NCBI GenBank assembly: GCA_026692885.1
Contig: JAPLNJ010000397.1
Location: 1 to 7,062, forward strand
DNA length: 7,062 bases
Origin: Planctomycetota bacterium
Lineage (GTDB): Bacteria > Planctomycetota > Planctomycetia > Pirellulales > Pirellulaceae
Direction: 5' to 3'
Made by a program: the position numbers and the translations under genes. This document shows, in pieces, positions 1 to 5,653 of this stretch (within the stretch, counting starts at the first letter, position 1; each line of letters opens with the position of its first letter). Under the pieces are notes generated by a model, which was not told where the DNA came from, did not search any database, and saw only the letters and a program-made list of their open reading frames with translations.

Positions 1-25
1 GCTACCGTGTTGAATCGATCCAGTA

Positions 26-97
26 CCCAGGGCGGCGCTCCGCGGCTGTCGCCGCTACGCTCTGCCCTGGGCTGATTTGTTAATGCCCCTTTGGGGC
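26..97. repeat. Intergenic hairpin pair, probable dispersed palindromic element
   Basis: Two adjacent inverted repeats are visible. The first has perfect 8-bp arms CCCAGGGC (26-33) and GCCCTGGG (64-71), enclosing a smaller hairpin GCGGC (42-46) / GCCGC (51-55). The second is GCCCC (85-89), TTT, GGGGC (93-97). This GC-rich stem next to a CCCCTTTGGGG hairpin resembles intergenic repeats I associate with planctomycete genomes, but one copy in one window cannot prove it is dispersed. It could also be a transcription terminator for a gene ending left of the window, although no T-run follows the stems. No gene is seen in bases 1-240. Confidence 0.5.
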
Positions 98-240
98 GGA
101 AGAGTTGTGTATAACGCCGAGGGGCAAGCCGGGGGCATTCACCAGTTGCGGCCGGTATTCGCGACACCCCCCGAAACAAACGGGGAAGTTATTTCGTGGG
201 CGTTGCTACGATGTGTCTTCGTGGTGGATTTCGCGCGTCA

Positions 241-434
241 TCAATCTCCCCCGTAGTTTCCCTGAACCCTCCCGGTGCCCGAGGCGATCTCCGTCTGTGC
301 GAACAGGAGATTGTCAACGATCATGTTCCCCCATCCGCCGGTGAGCCTCAGAGCGACGGGCCGAGCGGCGGCCGGACGATCGTCGCGCACGAGGCATCCG
401 GAGACGCGCACGCTTTGGACATCGTCCCTTGGTG
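241..434 (-). pseudogene. C-terminal fragment of a right-handed parallel beta-helix protein
   Basis: Read on the minus strand, this is about 64 codons ending at a TGA (bases 241-243). The translation has the features of the last coils of a secreted parallel beta-helix or pectate-lyase-fold protein: a conserved-looking VRVSGCLVRDD stretch, then LRLTGGWGNMIVDNLL and a terminal VQGNYGGD. There is no start codon or N-terminal part. The fragment begins immediately after the stop codon of the next beta-helix remnant (435-437), so it is the tail of a different gene. By chance it is in the same frame as the ATG at 1053, so an open frame runs through the whole 241-1053 stretch, but the middle of that frame is not protein-like. 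Family assignment is by pattern recognition. Confidence 0.55.
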
Positions 435-1074
435 CTACTTCCCCGTGGCTGACGGCGCGGGCGATGTGGGCTGCGGGCGAACCTCGTGGCGGACCGGCCA
501 ACTGGCCCTGTCGTTGCTGGGGTACAGTCCGATCTTCTCGATCGGGATCCGTTGGAAGCCGAGTTTCCACGCTGGCGAGTCCTCGCGCAACTGGAAATTC
601 CCGTGTGCCCTGTCGACGAACTGCGGGTCCTGGTCGGTCAGGTTGTCGGTGAATCTGACACCGGGCTTGGCTTTGGCTTCGACCTCGTCCCAGCGGCCGC
701 CCCAGCAGATATTGCGGGCGACGAGGTTGCCTCGGGGTTCGGCGTAGTTGCCCTCCAGCGTAATACCACTGGCCCTGGCGGAACCCGTAGGGGTGCAGCG
801 GCTTGGCCTGGAGCGTAATGACCCGCTGCTCCACGTCGAGCGATTCGATCTTGAGCCGCTGATCGGCCCAATCCCAGAACCAGTAACCGTGGAGCATCAT
901 ATCCTGCGCGCCGTTCCAGCGTTTGGGCCGATCACCGTCGTAGGTAAAGATCCCCTCGCGGCAGCCCTTGGTGCCGCGCACGTCCACTGGCGTCGGGCCT
1001 CGCACATCCACGACCTTGACGAAGCCTGCGTTGGGCCAGCGCGCCAGAGTCATGGGCTGGTCCTGGAAGAAGAG
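435..1074 (-). pseudogene. Collapsed right-handed parallel beta-helix protein (internal out-of-frame deletion)
   Basis: Two blocks of one protein type are joined out of frame. The upstream block (about 1074 to 757, minus) reads LFFQDQPMTLARWPN, then a segment rich in Trp and Tyr including HGYWFWDWAD, up to GFRQGQWYYA. This is typical of the N-terminal half of large secreted planctomycete beta-helix proteins. The downstream block (about 767 to 435, another frame) reads GITLEGNYAEPRGN, NICWGGRWDEVEAKAKPG, DPQFVDRAHGNFQLREDSPA and ends naturally near IEKIGLYPSNDRASWP and a TAG. That is the typical C-terminus of the same family. The bulk of the helix between them is missing. Two in-frame TGA codons lie directly before LFFQDQP, so the 5' end is lost too. 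It cannot encode a working protein. The ATG at 1051-1053 is an internal Met of the family, not a real start. Confidence 0.7.
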
Positions 1075-1113
1075 TCATCAGTTTGGCTCCTCGTGGAAAC
1101 AGGGGTCTCAGCT

Positions 1114-1348
1114 CTAAATTCCCAGCCGCGCCGCACGGGCTTTCTGATAGGCATCGTCCTTCTTGCCGCCGCTGCAGAAGCTCCATTCCCGCGCGCGGAC
1201 TTCCCCGTCGCTGTAGATGTCGCGGGTGGACGGGATCCGTTCGTAGAGCAACTGCAAGAGCATGCGAGCCGGAAGCGTGTCGCCGTACTTCAGGCCCAGC
1301 TTCTGCAAGACGTCTAAGTCCTTCTTCTGGTCGCTTTCGAAGGCCTGG
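1114..1348 (-). pseudogene. C-terminal fragment of an unidentified protein
   Basis: On the minus strand, about 78 codons end at TAG (1114-1116). They read with a natural composition: an Asp/Lys/Leu-rich stretch IQAFESDQKKDLDVLQKLGL, then KYGDTLPARMLLQLLYERIP, a segment with DIYSDGEVRAREW, and a basic tail ending KARAARLGI. I do not recognise the family. Upstream of about 1348 the same frame stays open to an ATG at 1614, but there it is antisense to a clear SGNH-hydrolase tail on the plus strand and looks like a shadow. I therefore place the 5' break near 1348. The stop lies 40 bases before the collapsed beta-helix remnant on the same strand. Confidence 0.4.
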
Positions 1349-1350
1349 AT

Positions 1351-1551
1351 ATGTACATCAACTTGACACAGCCCTGGGCCCGTTTTCTCGCCGCGTCGAA
1401 GCAGCCGCTGGGTGCGCTCATGTCGGACGCGGTCCATGCCAACGCGCGGGGCTGTCAGTTGGCAGGCCGCATTTTGGAACTCTATTTCGCGCCCGACGGG
1501 TGGGACGCGCGGCGTGTGGCCGCAGCGGCGATGGGCGTTTCCGAGAAGTGA
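1351..1551 (+). pseudogene. C-terminal fragment of SGNH/GDSL-type hydrolase
   Basis: A plus-strand frame of 66 codons reads MYINLTQPWARFLA at its start, then SDAVHANARGCQLAGRILELYF. The Asp-x-x-His spacing (D26 and H29 counted from the first Met, codons at 1426 and 1435) followed by a helix-like GRILELYF is the block V signature of SGNH/GDSL esterases, whose Asp and His belong to the catalytic triad. The block I Gly-Asp-Ser and the Gly and Asn oxyanion blocks are absent upstream, where the sequence becomes the antisense of an unrelated fragment. The gene has therefore lost all but its last quarter or so. The Met at 1351 is an internal residue that happens to be first. The stop at 1549-1551 looks natural. 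Confidence 0.6.
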
Positions 1552-1789
1552 TCGAAGTCGCCGATCGCACCGAGTGGCCCATCCATGATACGCCTCGAAC
1601 GATCGCCCGAACACCCACGTGCTGTTTGGGGAGTGAGTTCGCTCTTGGCGCCGGCCGCTATCGCCTCGCGGGCATCGCCGCGTTCTCGCTCACCTTCTGC
1701 AATTCCCAACCCCATTTGCGCAGAGTCGTATCCAAGGATCGATCTGCTGGTGCGGCGGTGGCCAGGAAGCGACGTTGACGGAGGGCACC
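1552..1789. other. Stretch with no assignable gene
   Basis: This stretch separates the SGNH hydrolase tail from the end of the intact minus-strand beta-helix gene. No frame on either strand gives a family I recognise. A minus-strand segment around 1670-1780 (including LDTTLRKWGWELQKVSE) has protein-like composition and could be another short gene remnant, but it ends at a stop without a convincing start. No clear terminator hairpin with a T-run is visible downstream of the minus-strand gene that ends at 1790. Confidence 0.3.
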
Positions 1790-3307
1790 CTACCGAATGA
1801 CGATCGCCTTGCCTGTGCCGCCCCTGGGCGTGGTTTTGGGGTAGTCCGGATTCGGCTTCTGATCGGCGATCGTTACGAGGGTGGCTGCTGCCTCGGTTAG
1901 CGACTGCAAGCGGTCACCGACTTTCCCGCGAACGTTGGTGAGCCCGAAGTTTCGCACGGTCACGTCACGATCCAGCGAAAACAGCTCGACCCATGTCGCG
2001 GGATCGGCGGGTTTGATCTTATACGTCTCCGACATCGGGCCGATCTCGACCAGCTTGAAATTCCGGTACTCCGCTGACGCGACGTCGAAGTTCAACTGCA
2101 CGTCGTCCACCGCGAGCCCTGCCACGTTGGCGGCAATCTGGAAACGACCCGGCCGATGGAAGACCAGCCGCTGAAAATACACGTTCTTGATCGTGCCGAT
2201 GGGATCGCAGAAGTCTCGGTCGCGGCCGAGTTCCAAGTTCGGCTGATCGTACACCTTGAACGTGCGGATGTCGTGCAGGTTGCGCAGCACGCAGTCCGCT
2301 ACGGGGCAAGCGAGCTTGCGGCCGTCCCCAAACGTCTTGGTGCCGGGCAGCAAGCGGATCTCGTCCGTGCCGTTGAGCCGCGGATCGCCGTAGACATCTT
2401 CCACCAGCACATGGTCGATGGAACCGAAACTAGGCACCGTATTGGACCAGTCCCAAGCATTCAAGGCGATGAAGTCGTCGCCCGTCACGCCGCGAATGCC
2501 GCGGATCACGCCGTAGCTGGCGGGACCGTTAACGTGAATGCCATCGCGGCGATGCTGCTGGAAAGTCACCCCGTCGACGAGCCAGTCGCTGCAGTTGCTC
2601 AACTGGACCGCGTGAGCTCGCGATTGCCGGACTACCAGTCTGCGGATCACAATCCCGCGCACATTGCTGAAGAGGATTACCCCGTGGCAATGCAGCGCCG
2701 TCTGATTCCGGGCGGGCCAGCCTTGTCCGTTGCCGTTGGACTCGGCCGGGCTGGTAGCCAGCGTGGTCCAGATGCCGCCTTCGACGATGATTTGGGTATC
2801 GGGCACGGCATCGGCCGGAATCGGTCTGTCCTGACCGCTGATGAGGTGCTCGTTTCGCACCATGCAGGTGTTCGCGCCGGGCACAAGGCGGATCTCGGCT
2901 TTCGAGTCGGCCCAGAGGCGTTGGCCGGATTTGAGGATGATCGGATCGTTAATGTAGTACGGTTCGCTGCGGGCTGGAAAGTAAATCGTTCCCTGCTTGG
3001 CAAGTGCCGCCTGAATCGCGGGATTCCAGATCTTGGCGTTCACGGTGCTCGTAACGTCGGTGCCGTGGGGACCGGGCCAGACCTCGGTCCACGATGCGGT
3101 AACTGCCAAGCCTTCGAAATCCACGACGCTGGATGACGCGGTCGGCGGAGACAACAGCGGCTTCACCGCTCGTTCCACACGTTCCGTGATCTGGTCGGCC
3201 AGTTGCTCGGACGCCACTGCGCCCCGAACCGTCGCTGCCGCAACCAACGCCCCTGCCCAAACCAGGCCGTACACGCAAAGAATCCTTCCGGTCATGAACT
3301 GTCGCAT
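1790..3307 (-). CDS. Secreted pectate-lyase/GH28-like parallel beta-helix protein
   Basis: This is an intact 505-residue protein. Residues 1-33 form a Sec-type signal peptide (basic GRIL start, hydrophobic LVWAGALVAAAT core, cleavage plausible near the VAS at 31-33), so it acts outside the cytoplasm. Residues about 80-111 look like the N-terminal cap of pectate-lyase superfamily proteins: GTDVTSTVN, then IQAALAKQGTIYFPA. Helical coils follow with repeated Val/Ile/Asn-rich turns. RDGIHVNGP (254-262) and GDDFIAL (276-282) match the paired Asp region of GH28 polygalacturonases, but I see no GHG or RIK motif after it, so catalysis on pectin is not shown and lyase or another uronide activity is possible. 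The ATG at 3307 is preceded by AGGA 8 bases upstream; Met5 is a weaker alternative. It is divergent from the ceramidase-like gene. Substrate is unknown. Confidence 0.82.
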   Translation of the reverse strand: MRQFMTGRILCVYGLVWAGALVAAATVRGAVASEQLADQITERVERAVKPLLSPPTASSSVVDFEGLAVTASWTEVWPGPHGTDVTSTVNAKIWNPAIQAALAKQGTIYFPARSEPYYINDPIILKSGQRLWADSKAEIRLVPGANTCMVRNEHLISGQDRPIPADAVPDTQIIVEGGIWTTLATSPAESNGNGQGWPARNQTALHCHGVILFSNVRGIVIRRLVVRQSRAHAVQLSNCSDWLVDGVTFQQHRRDGIHVNGPASYGVIRGIRGVTGDDFIALNAWDWSNTVPSFGSIDHVLVEDVYGDPRLNGTDEIRLLPGTKTFGDGRKLACPVADCVLRNLHDIRTFKVYDQPNLELGRDRDFCDPIGTIKNVYFQRLVFHRPGRFQIAANVAGLAVDDVQLNFDVASAEYRNFKLVEIGPMSETYKIKPADPATWVELFSLDRDVTVRNFGLTNVRGKVGDRLQSLTEAAATLVTIADQKPNPDYPKTTPRGGTGKAIVIR

Positions 3308-3315
3308 GTTGTTTT

Positions 3316-3319
3316 TCCT
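3316..3319 (-). promoter_or_regulatory. Ribosome binding site of the beta-helix gene
   Basis: On the minus strand AGGA lies 8 bases before the ATG at 3305-3307, within a purine-rich AGGAAAAACAAC leader. It supports the upstream Met over the Met five codons in. Confidence 0.6.
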
Positions 3320-3512
3320 GTTTGATGCACACGGCTGCCAGCAGATGGAGCGACGTCGGTAGTCTTACCACAGTCGGCAAGCTGGTCCAAGCCCTTACCG
3401 ACAAGCCGCAGAACGAGACCAAGCGCGCGGCCTACTCCTCACCGAGTTCTCCCGACTTGTCGGCTGGTCGGATAGGGGGCTCCGGGTTAGGCACGAGGCG
3501 GGAACACTCCCA

Positions 3513-3623
3513 GGCGAGCGGCAGGAAATAACGTACCCGTAGGTCGGCCTTTCCAGGCCGATCGGGACGGTCTTGGAAGACCATCCTACATTAAGTCGGG
3601 TAAGTTATTTCCTGCCGCTCGCC
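3513..3623. repeat. 27-bp inverted repeat enclosing a cloverleaf-like hairpin set
   Basis: The left arm (3513-3539, starting GGCGAGCGGCAGGAAATAAC) and right arm (3597-3623, ending GTTATTTCCTGCCGCTCGCC) are reverse complements over 27 bases, with one mismatch: G at 3533 faces A at 3603. Inside lie GTAGG (3539-3543) pairing with CCTAC (3585-3589), a hairpin TCGGCCT (3544-3550) / AGGCCGA (3555-3561), and a second hairpin GGTCTT (3569-3574) / AAGACC (3577-3582). The whole 111-base unit can fold as a long stem topped by a two-armed cloverleaf. It contains no gene. It most resembles a REP/MITE-like mobile palindrome; a bidirectional terminator or a structured RNA are alternatives. The divergent flanking genes make a shared terminator unlikely. 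Confidence 0.75.
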
Positions 3624-3656
3624 CCACCGACTTACGTCGGGAGCTTCTCGCGGGGC
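3621..3656. repeat. Nested small hairpin next to the 27-bp repeat
   Basis: GCCCC (3621-3625) and GGGGC (3652-3656) flank an inner perfect hairpin CCGAC (3627-3631), TTAC, GTCGG (3636-3640). It overlaps the last bases of the right 27-bp arm and may be part of the same palindromic element or a separate one. No function is evident. Confidence 0.4.
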
Positions 3657-3670
3657 GATCACGACACTGT

Positions 3671-3692
3671 TAGCATTTCGAAATGTTATGAT
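3671..3692 (+). promoter_or_regulatory. AT-rich 18-bp palindrome overlapping a possible extended -10
   Basis: CATTTCGAAATG (3674-3685) is a perfect palindrome. It extends to TAG...TTA (3671-3688) with one G·T position, in an otherwise GC-rich region. TGTTATGAT at its right edge (3684-3692) resembles an extended -10 (TGnTATAAT with one mismatch), about 145 bases before the ceramidase-like start. No good -35 is seen. A repressor operator over a promoter would fit; a chance AT-rich palindrome cannot be excluded. Confidence 0.35.
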
Positions 3693-3823
3693 GAAGGCCT
3701 GCTTTCCGCTACTATTTCAGCGGCCTTTTGCGGCTGGGCGTTAAACGAATGTCCGGCCCACGAGTCTCGAAAAACGCGCACGAAAGCTACCAAGACATCT
3801 GGAATCGCAAGGTCCGTCAATCG

Positions 3824-3829
3824 AAGGAG
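3824..3829 (+). promoter_or_regulatory. Strong ribosome binding site of the ceramidase-like gene
   Basis: AAGGAG lies 8 bases before the ATG at 3838. It fixes the start, which also places the Tat motif correctly at residues 10-15. Strong Shine-Dalgarno sequences are not universal in planctomycetes, so this one is informative. Confidence 0.8.
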
Positions 3830-3837
3830 ATCCAACC

Positions 3838-5253
3838 ATGACACAGTCGCGTCGTCCAACCCTTTCACGTCGGAGTTTCCTCTGCCAGACGACGTCCGGT
3901 GCCGTGGCCGCCGGCTTGGCTCTGGGCGCGCGCCCCAACTACGGTGCCGCAAGTGCCGACGGCCTGCGCGCGGGCGAGGGCGTGGTCGATACCACTCCGC
4001 CCTTGGGAATCGAGCTGGCCGGGTTCCACCGACCGCCGAACAATCCGCGGCTGATCAACGCCATCCGGCAGCCGACCTCCGTCCGGGCGCTGGTGCTCAC
4101 CTGCGGCGAGACCCAGACGGCGATCATCTCGCTGGATCTGCTCTACCTGTCCTACGAGTTCACCGGCCGCGTCCAGGCCGAGGTCGCACGCCAGACGGGA
4201 ATCCCGGCCGCTCATGTTCGGGTCTGCGCCACGCACAGCCACAGCACGCCCGCCTTCCAGTTCATGCACCAATGGGGCGCCGTACCGCGCGACTACATGG
4301 CCACGGTGGAGAAGAAGTGTGTCGAGGCCTGTCGCTTGGCCAAAGAGGACTTGGCTCCGGCTGAGGTCTACCTGGGCAAGGCCCGCGCCAAGGGCGCGAA
4401 TTTCAACCGGACCACCAAGAACTTCCAGACCGACGCCGAGTTCACCAAGGACTCGACCGAGGAGCAGCGCTGGCTCGACACGATGCTCCACGTGCTGCGG
4501 TTCGAGCGGTCGGGCGGCCGGCGAAACCTGCTGTGGTACCACTTCTCCAACCATCCGGTCTGCTTCCGCGACAACCAAGCTGGCCCGGACTGGCCGGGGC
4601 TGGTGGCGACTCGCGTCGCCGAGAAACACAAGCTCACACCAGTCTTTCTCCAGGGCCATGCGGGAGACGTGAACCCCGGCGACGGCAAGCTCTGGATCGG
4701 CGAGGCCGAGCCGACCGCCACGGCCGTGTGCGAAGCTTTCGACCGGGCCTTGGACAGCGTCAAGCCGGTCAAGGTCGACGCGCTGCGGACGGCCGTCGAG
4801 CCGTGCCAGTTGCCCGTAGACATGGCCCTGTTCAAGACGTGGCTGGAACAGTATCGCCAAGACGCGGCGGCCTGTAAGAGCGGCCCGTGGGTGGACGCCG
4901 GGTTCGCCGCAGCCTGGTTCGAGAAAGCCGCGAAGCAGGACCTCAACCAAACGCACCTGCCGATCACCCTGGCGGCGATCCGGCTGGGCGAGGTGGGCCT
5001 GGTCTTCCATCCGTCCGAACTGTACAGCTACTACGGCTTGGCCATCCGCCGGGATTCGCCGCTGGCCGACACGCTTGTGGTCGGCTATACCGACGGCGCG
5101 ATCGGCTATGCCCCGGACGTGAATGCTTATAAGGCCGGCGAATACGCGGCCGTCGTGGTGCCGAAGATCCTCGACAATCCGCCGCTCGTCCCCACCGCCA
5201 CCCAAGCCCTGGCCGCGTCGGCGGTCGGGGTGCTCAGGAAAGTGGCCGGGTAA
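3838..5253 (+). CDS. Tat-exported neutral/alkaline ceramidase-like hydrolase
   Basis: This 471-residue protein has a twin-arginine signal: SRRSFL at 10-15, then hydrophobic GAVAAGLALGA, so it is exported folded, probably with its metal. The mature part matches the N-terminal domain of neutral/alkaline non-lysosomal ceramidases, zinc enzymes that hydrolyse the ceramide amide bond. Candidate zinc ligands are present: THSHS (His133, His135), NHP (His239), PSEL (Glu394) and GYAP (Tyr424). The nucleophile motif, GDVSPN in true ceramidases, reads GDVNPG here (276-281), with Asn279 replacing the catalytic Ser. The separate C-terminal Ig-like domain of classical ceramidases is missing, since the protein ends soon after the Tyr motif. 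A related metal-dependent hydrolase of unknown substrate is therefore likelier than a ceramidase. The frame is intact and well expressed by its Shine-Dalgarno. No operon partner is seen downstream. Confidence 0.85.
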   Translation: MTQSRRPTLSRRSFLCQTTSGAVAAGLALGARPNYGAASADGLRAGEGVVDTTPPLGIELAGFHRPPNNPRLINAIRQPTSVRALVLTCGETQTAIISLDLLYLSYEFTGRVQAEVARQTGIPAAHVRVCATHSHSTPAFQFMHQWGAVPRDYMATVEKKCVEACRLAKEDLAPAEVYLGKARAKGANFNRTTKNFQTDAEFTKDSTEEQRWLDTMLHVLRFERSGGRRNLLWYHFSNHPVCFRDNQAGPDWPGLVATRVAEKHKLTPVFLQGHAGDVNPGDGKLWIGEAEPTATAVCEAFDRALDSVKPVKVDALRTAVEPCQLPVDMALFKTWLEQYRQDAAACKSGPWVDAGFAAAWFEKAAKQDLNQTHLPITLAAIRLGEVGLVFHPSELYSYYGLAIRRDSPLADTLVVGYTDGAIGYAPDVNAYKAGEYAAVVVPKILDNPPLVPTATQALAASAVGVLRKVAG

Positions 5254-5290
5254 GGAATCACGGACCCGGTGGAGGTTTGCTGGGTCGCTT

Positions 5291-5447
5291 AACAAGTTGG
5301 CTTCCTCAGTACGCACCCCGCAGTTATGCCGATATCCAGCGCGCGACCCCGGAATGGGACGCCCGCACGGGCGAACATTGGGGTAATCCCTTTTGGGTAG
5401 CGAGAATGTACCGGCAGTACAATGCGAAGGTCGGTGTGTGGGATTAG
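5291..5447 (+). pseudogene. Orphan C-terminal reading frame, unidentified
   Basis: A frame ending at TAG (5445-5447) reads with natural composition: WLPQYAPRSYADIQRATPEW, then GEHWGNPFWVARMYRQYN and VGVWD. Codon third positions are only moderately GC-rich. It has no start apart from a late internal Met and stays open without protein-like content back into the ceramidase-like gene, so its 5' end is unknown; I placed the left edge where the composition becomes protein-like. Its stop overlaps the GTG start of the next small gene by 10 bases, as in coupled gene pairs. It may be the end of a gene cut off by the event that placed it after the ceramidase-like gene. A perfect hairpin CGCCCG/CGGGCG (5360-5373) lies inside it. 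I do not recognise the family, and it could be chance. Confidence 0.35.
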
Positions 5448-5653
5448 AACAAATCCTCGACTTGATCGAACAGCTTCCGGCCCGCGAACGCGAGGCATTG
5501 GACCAACAACTCGCCGAGCGTGCAGAGACGGAATGGCGCCGCGAGGCGGCGCAAGCCCGACGAGAGGCCGAAACGAGGGGAATCGACGAATCTGCCATCG
5601 ATGAGGCCATCCGCAGGCGGCGGTGTTCTTCTCCGCCAGGTGCGGAGCATTAG
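5438..5653 (+). CDS. Small antitoxin-like protein, 3' end disrupted by IS21 sequence
   Basis: From GTG 5438 (GAAGGT 7 bases upstream) this encodes 71 residues: LEQILDLIEQLPAREREAL, a charged coiled segment (QLAERAETEWRREAAQAR), and RGIDESAIDEAIRRRR. Small proteins with this layout (a LP-x-x-ER-x-x-L helix near the start and an (I/A)D-x-AI-x-x-R end) commonly precede PIN-type or other toxins as antitoxin-like partners in planctomycetes and cyanobacteria. After IDEAIRRRR the residues (CSSPPGAEH) stop looking like the family and the sequence becomes IS21 transposase in another frame. The natural C-terminus and any toxin partner are therefore probably lost. An in-frame ATG at 5393 is less likely because it lacks a good binding site and adds atypical residues. 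Function is inferred from pattern only. Confidence 0.5.
   Translation: MGLEQILDLIEQLPAREREALDQQLAERAETEWRREAAQARREAETRGIDESAIDEAIRRRRCSSPPGAEH

Noticed and set aside
241..1053. Single 270-residue minus-strand gene
   Set aside because: Only its first about 100 and last about 64 codons are protein-like; the middle is out of frame with the clear C-terminal beta-helix block, so the long open frame is an accident.
2156..3136. 326-residue plus-strand open frame
   Set aside because: It is antisense to the intact beta-helix gene, which has a signal peptide, ribosome binding site and fold motifs.
3322..3531. Small plus-strand gene in the divergent spacer
   Set aside because: The 69-codon frame has no ribosome binding site, lacks a recognisable family and ends inside the palindromic repeat.
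5263..5286. GACCC/GGGTC hairpin as terminator of the ceramidase-like gene
   Set aside because: The stem is only 5 bp with a 14-base loop and no T-run follows.
3865..5610. Long 581-residue minus-strand open frame
   Set aside because: It is antisense to the ceramidase-like gene, which has a Tat signal, family motifs and a strong ribosome binding site; the antisense product resembles nothing.
5520..5639. ATG 5520 as the true istA start
   Set aside because: The residues before SRLVYIEF come from reading the antitoxin-like gene in the wrong frame and do not resemble the IstA N-terminus.
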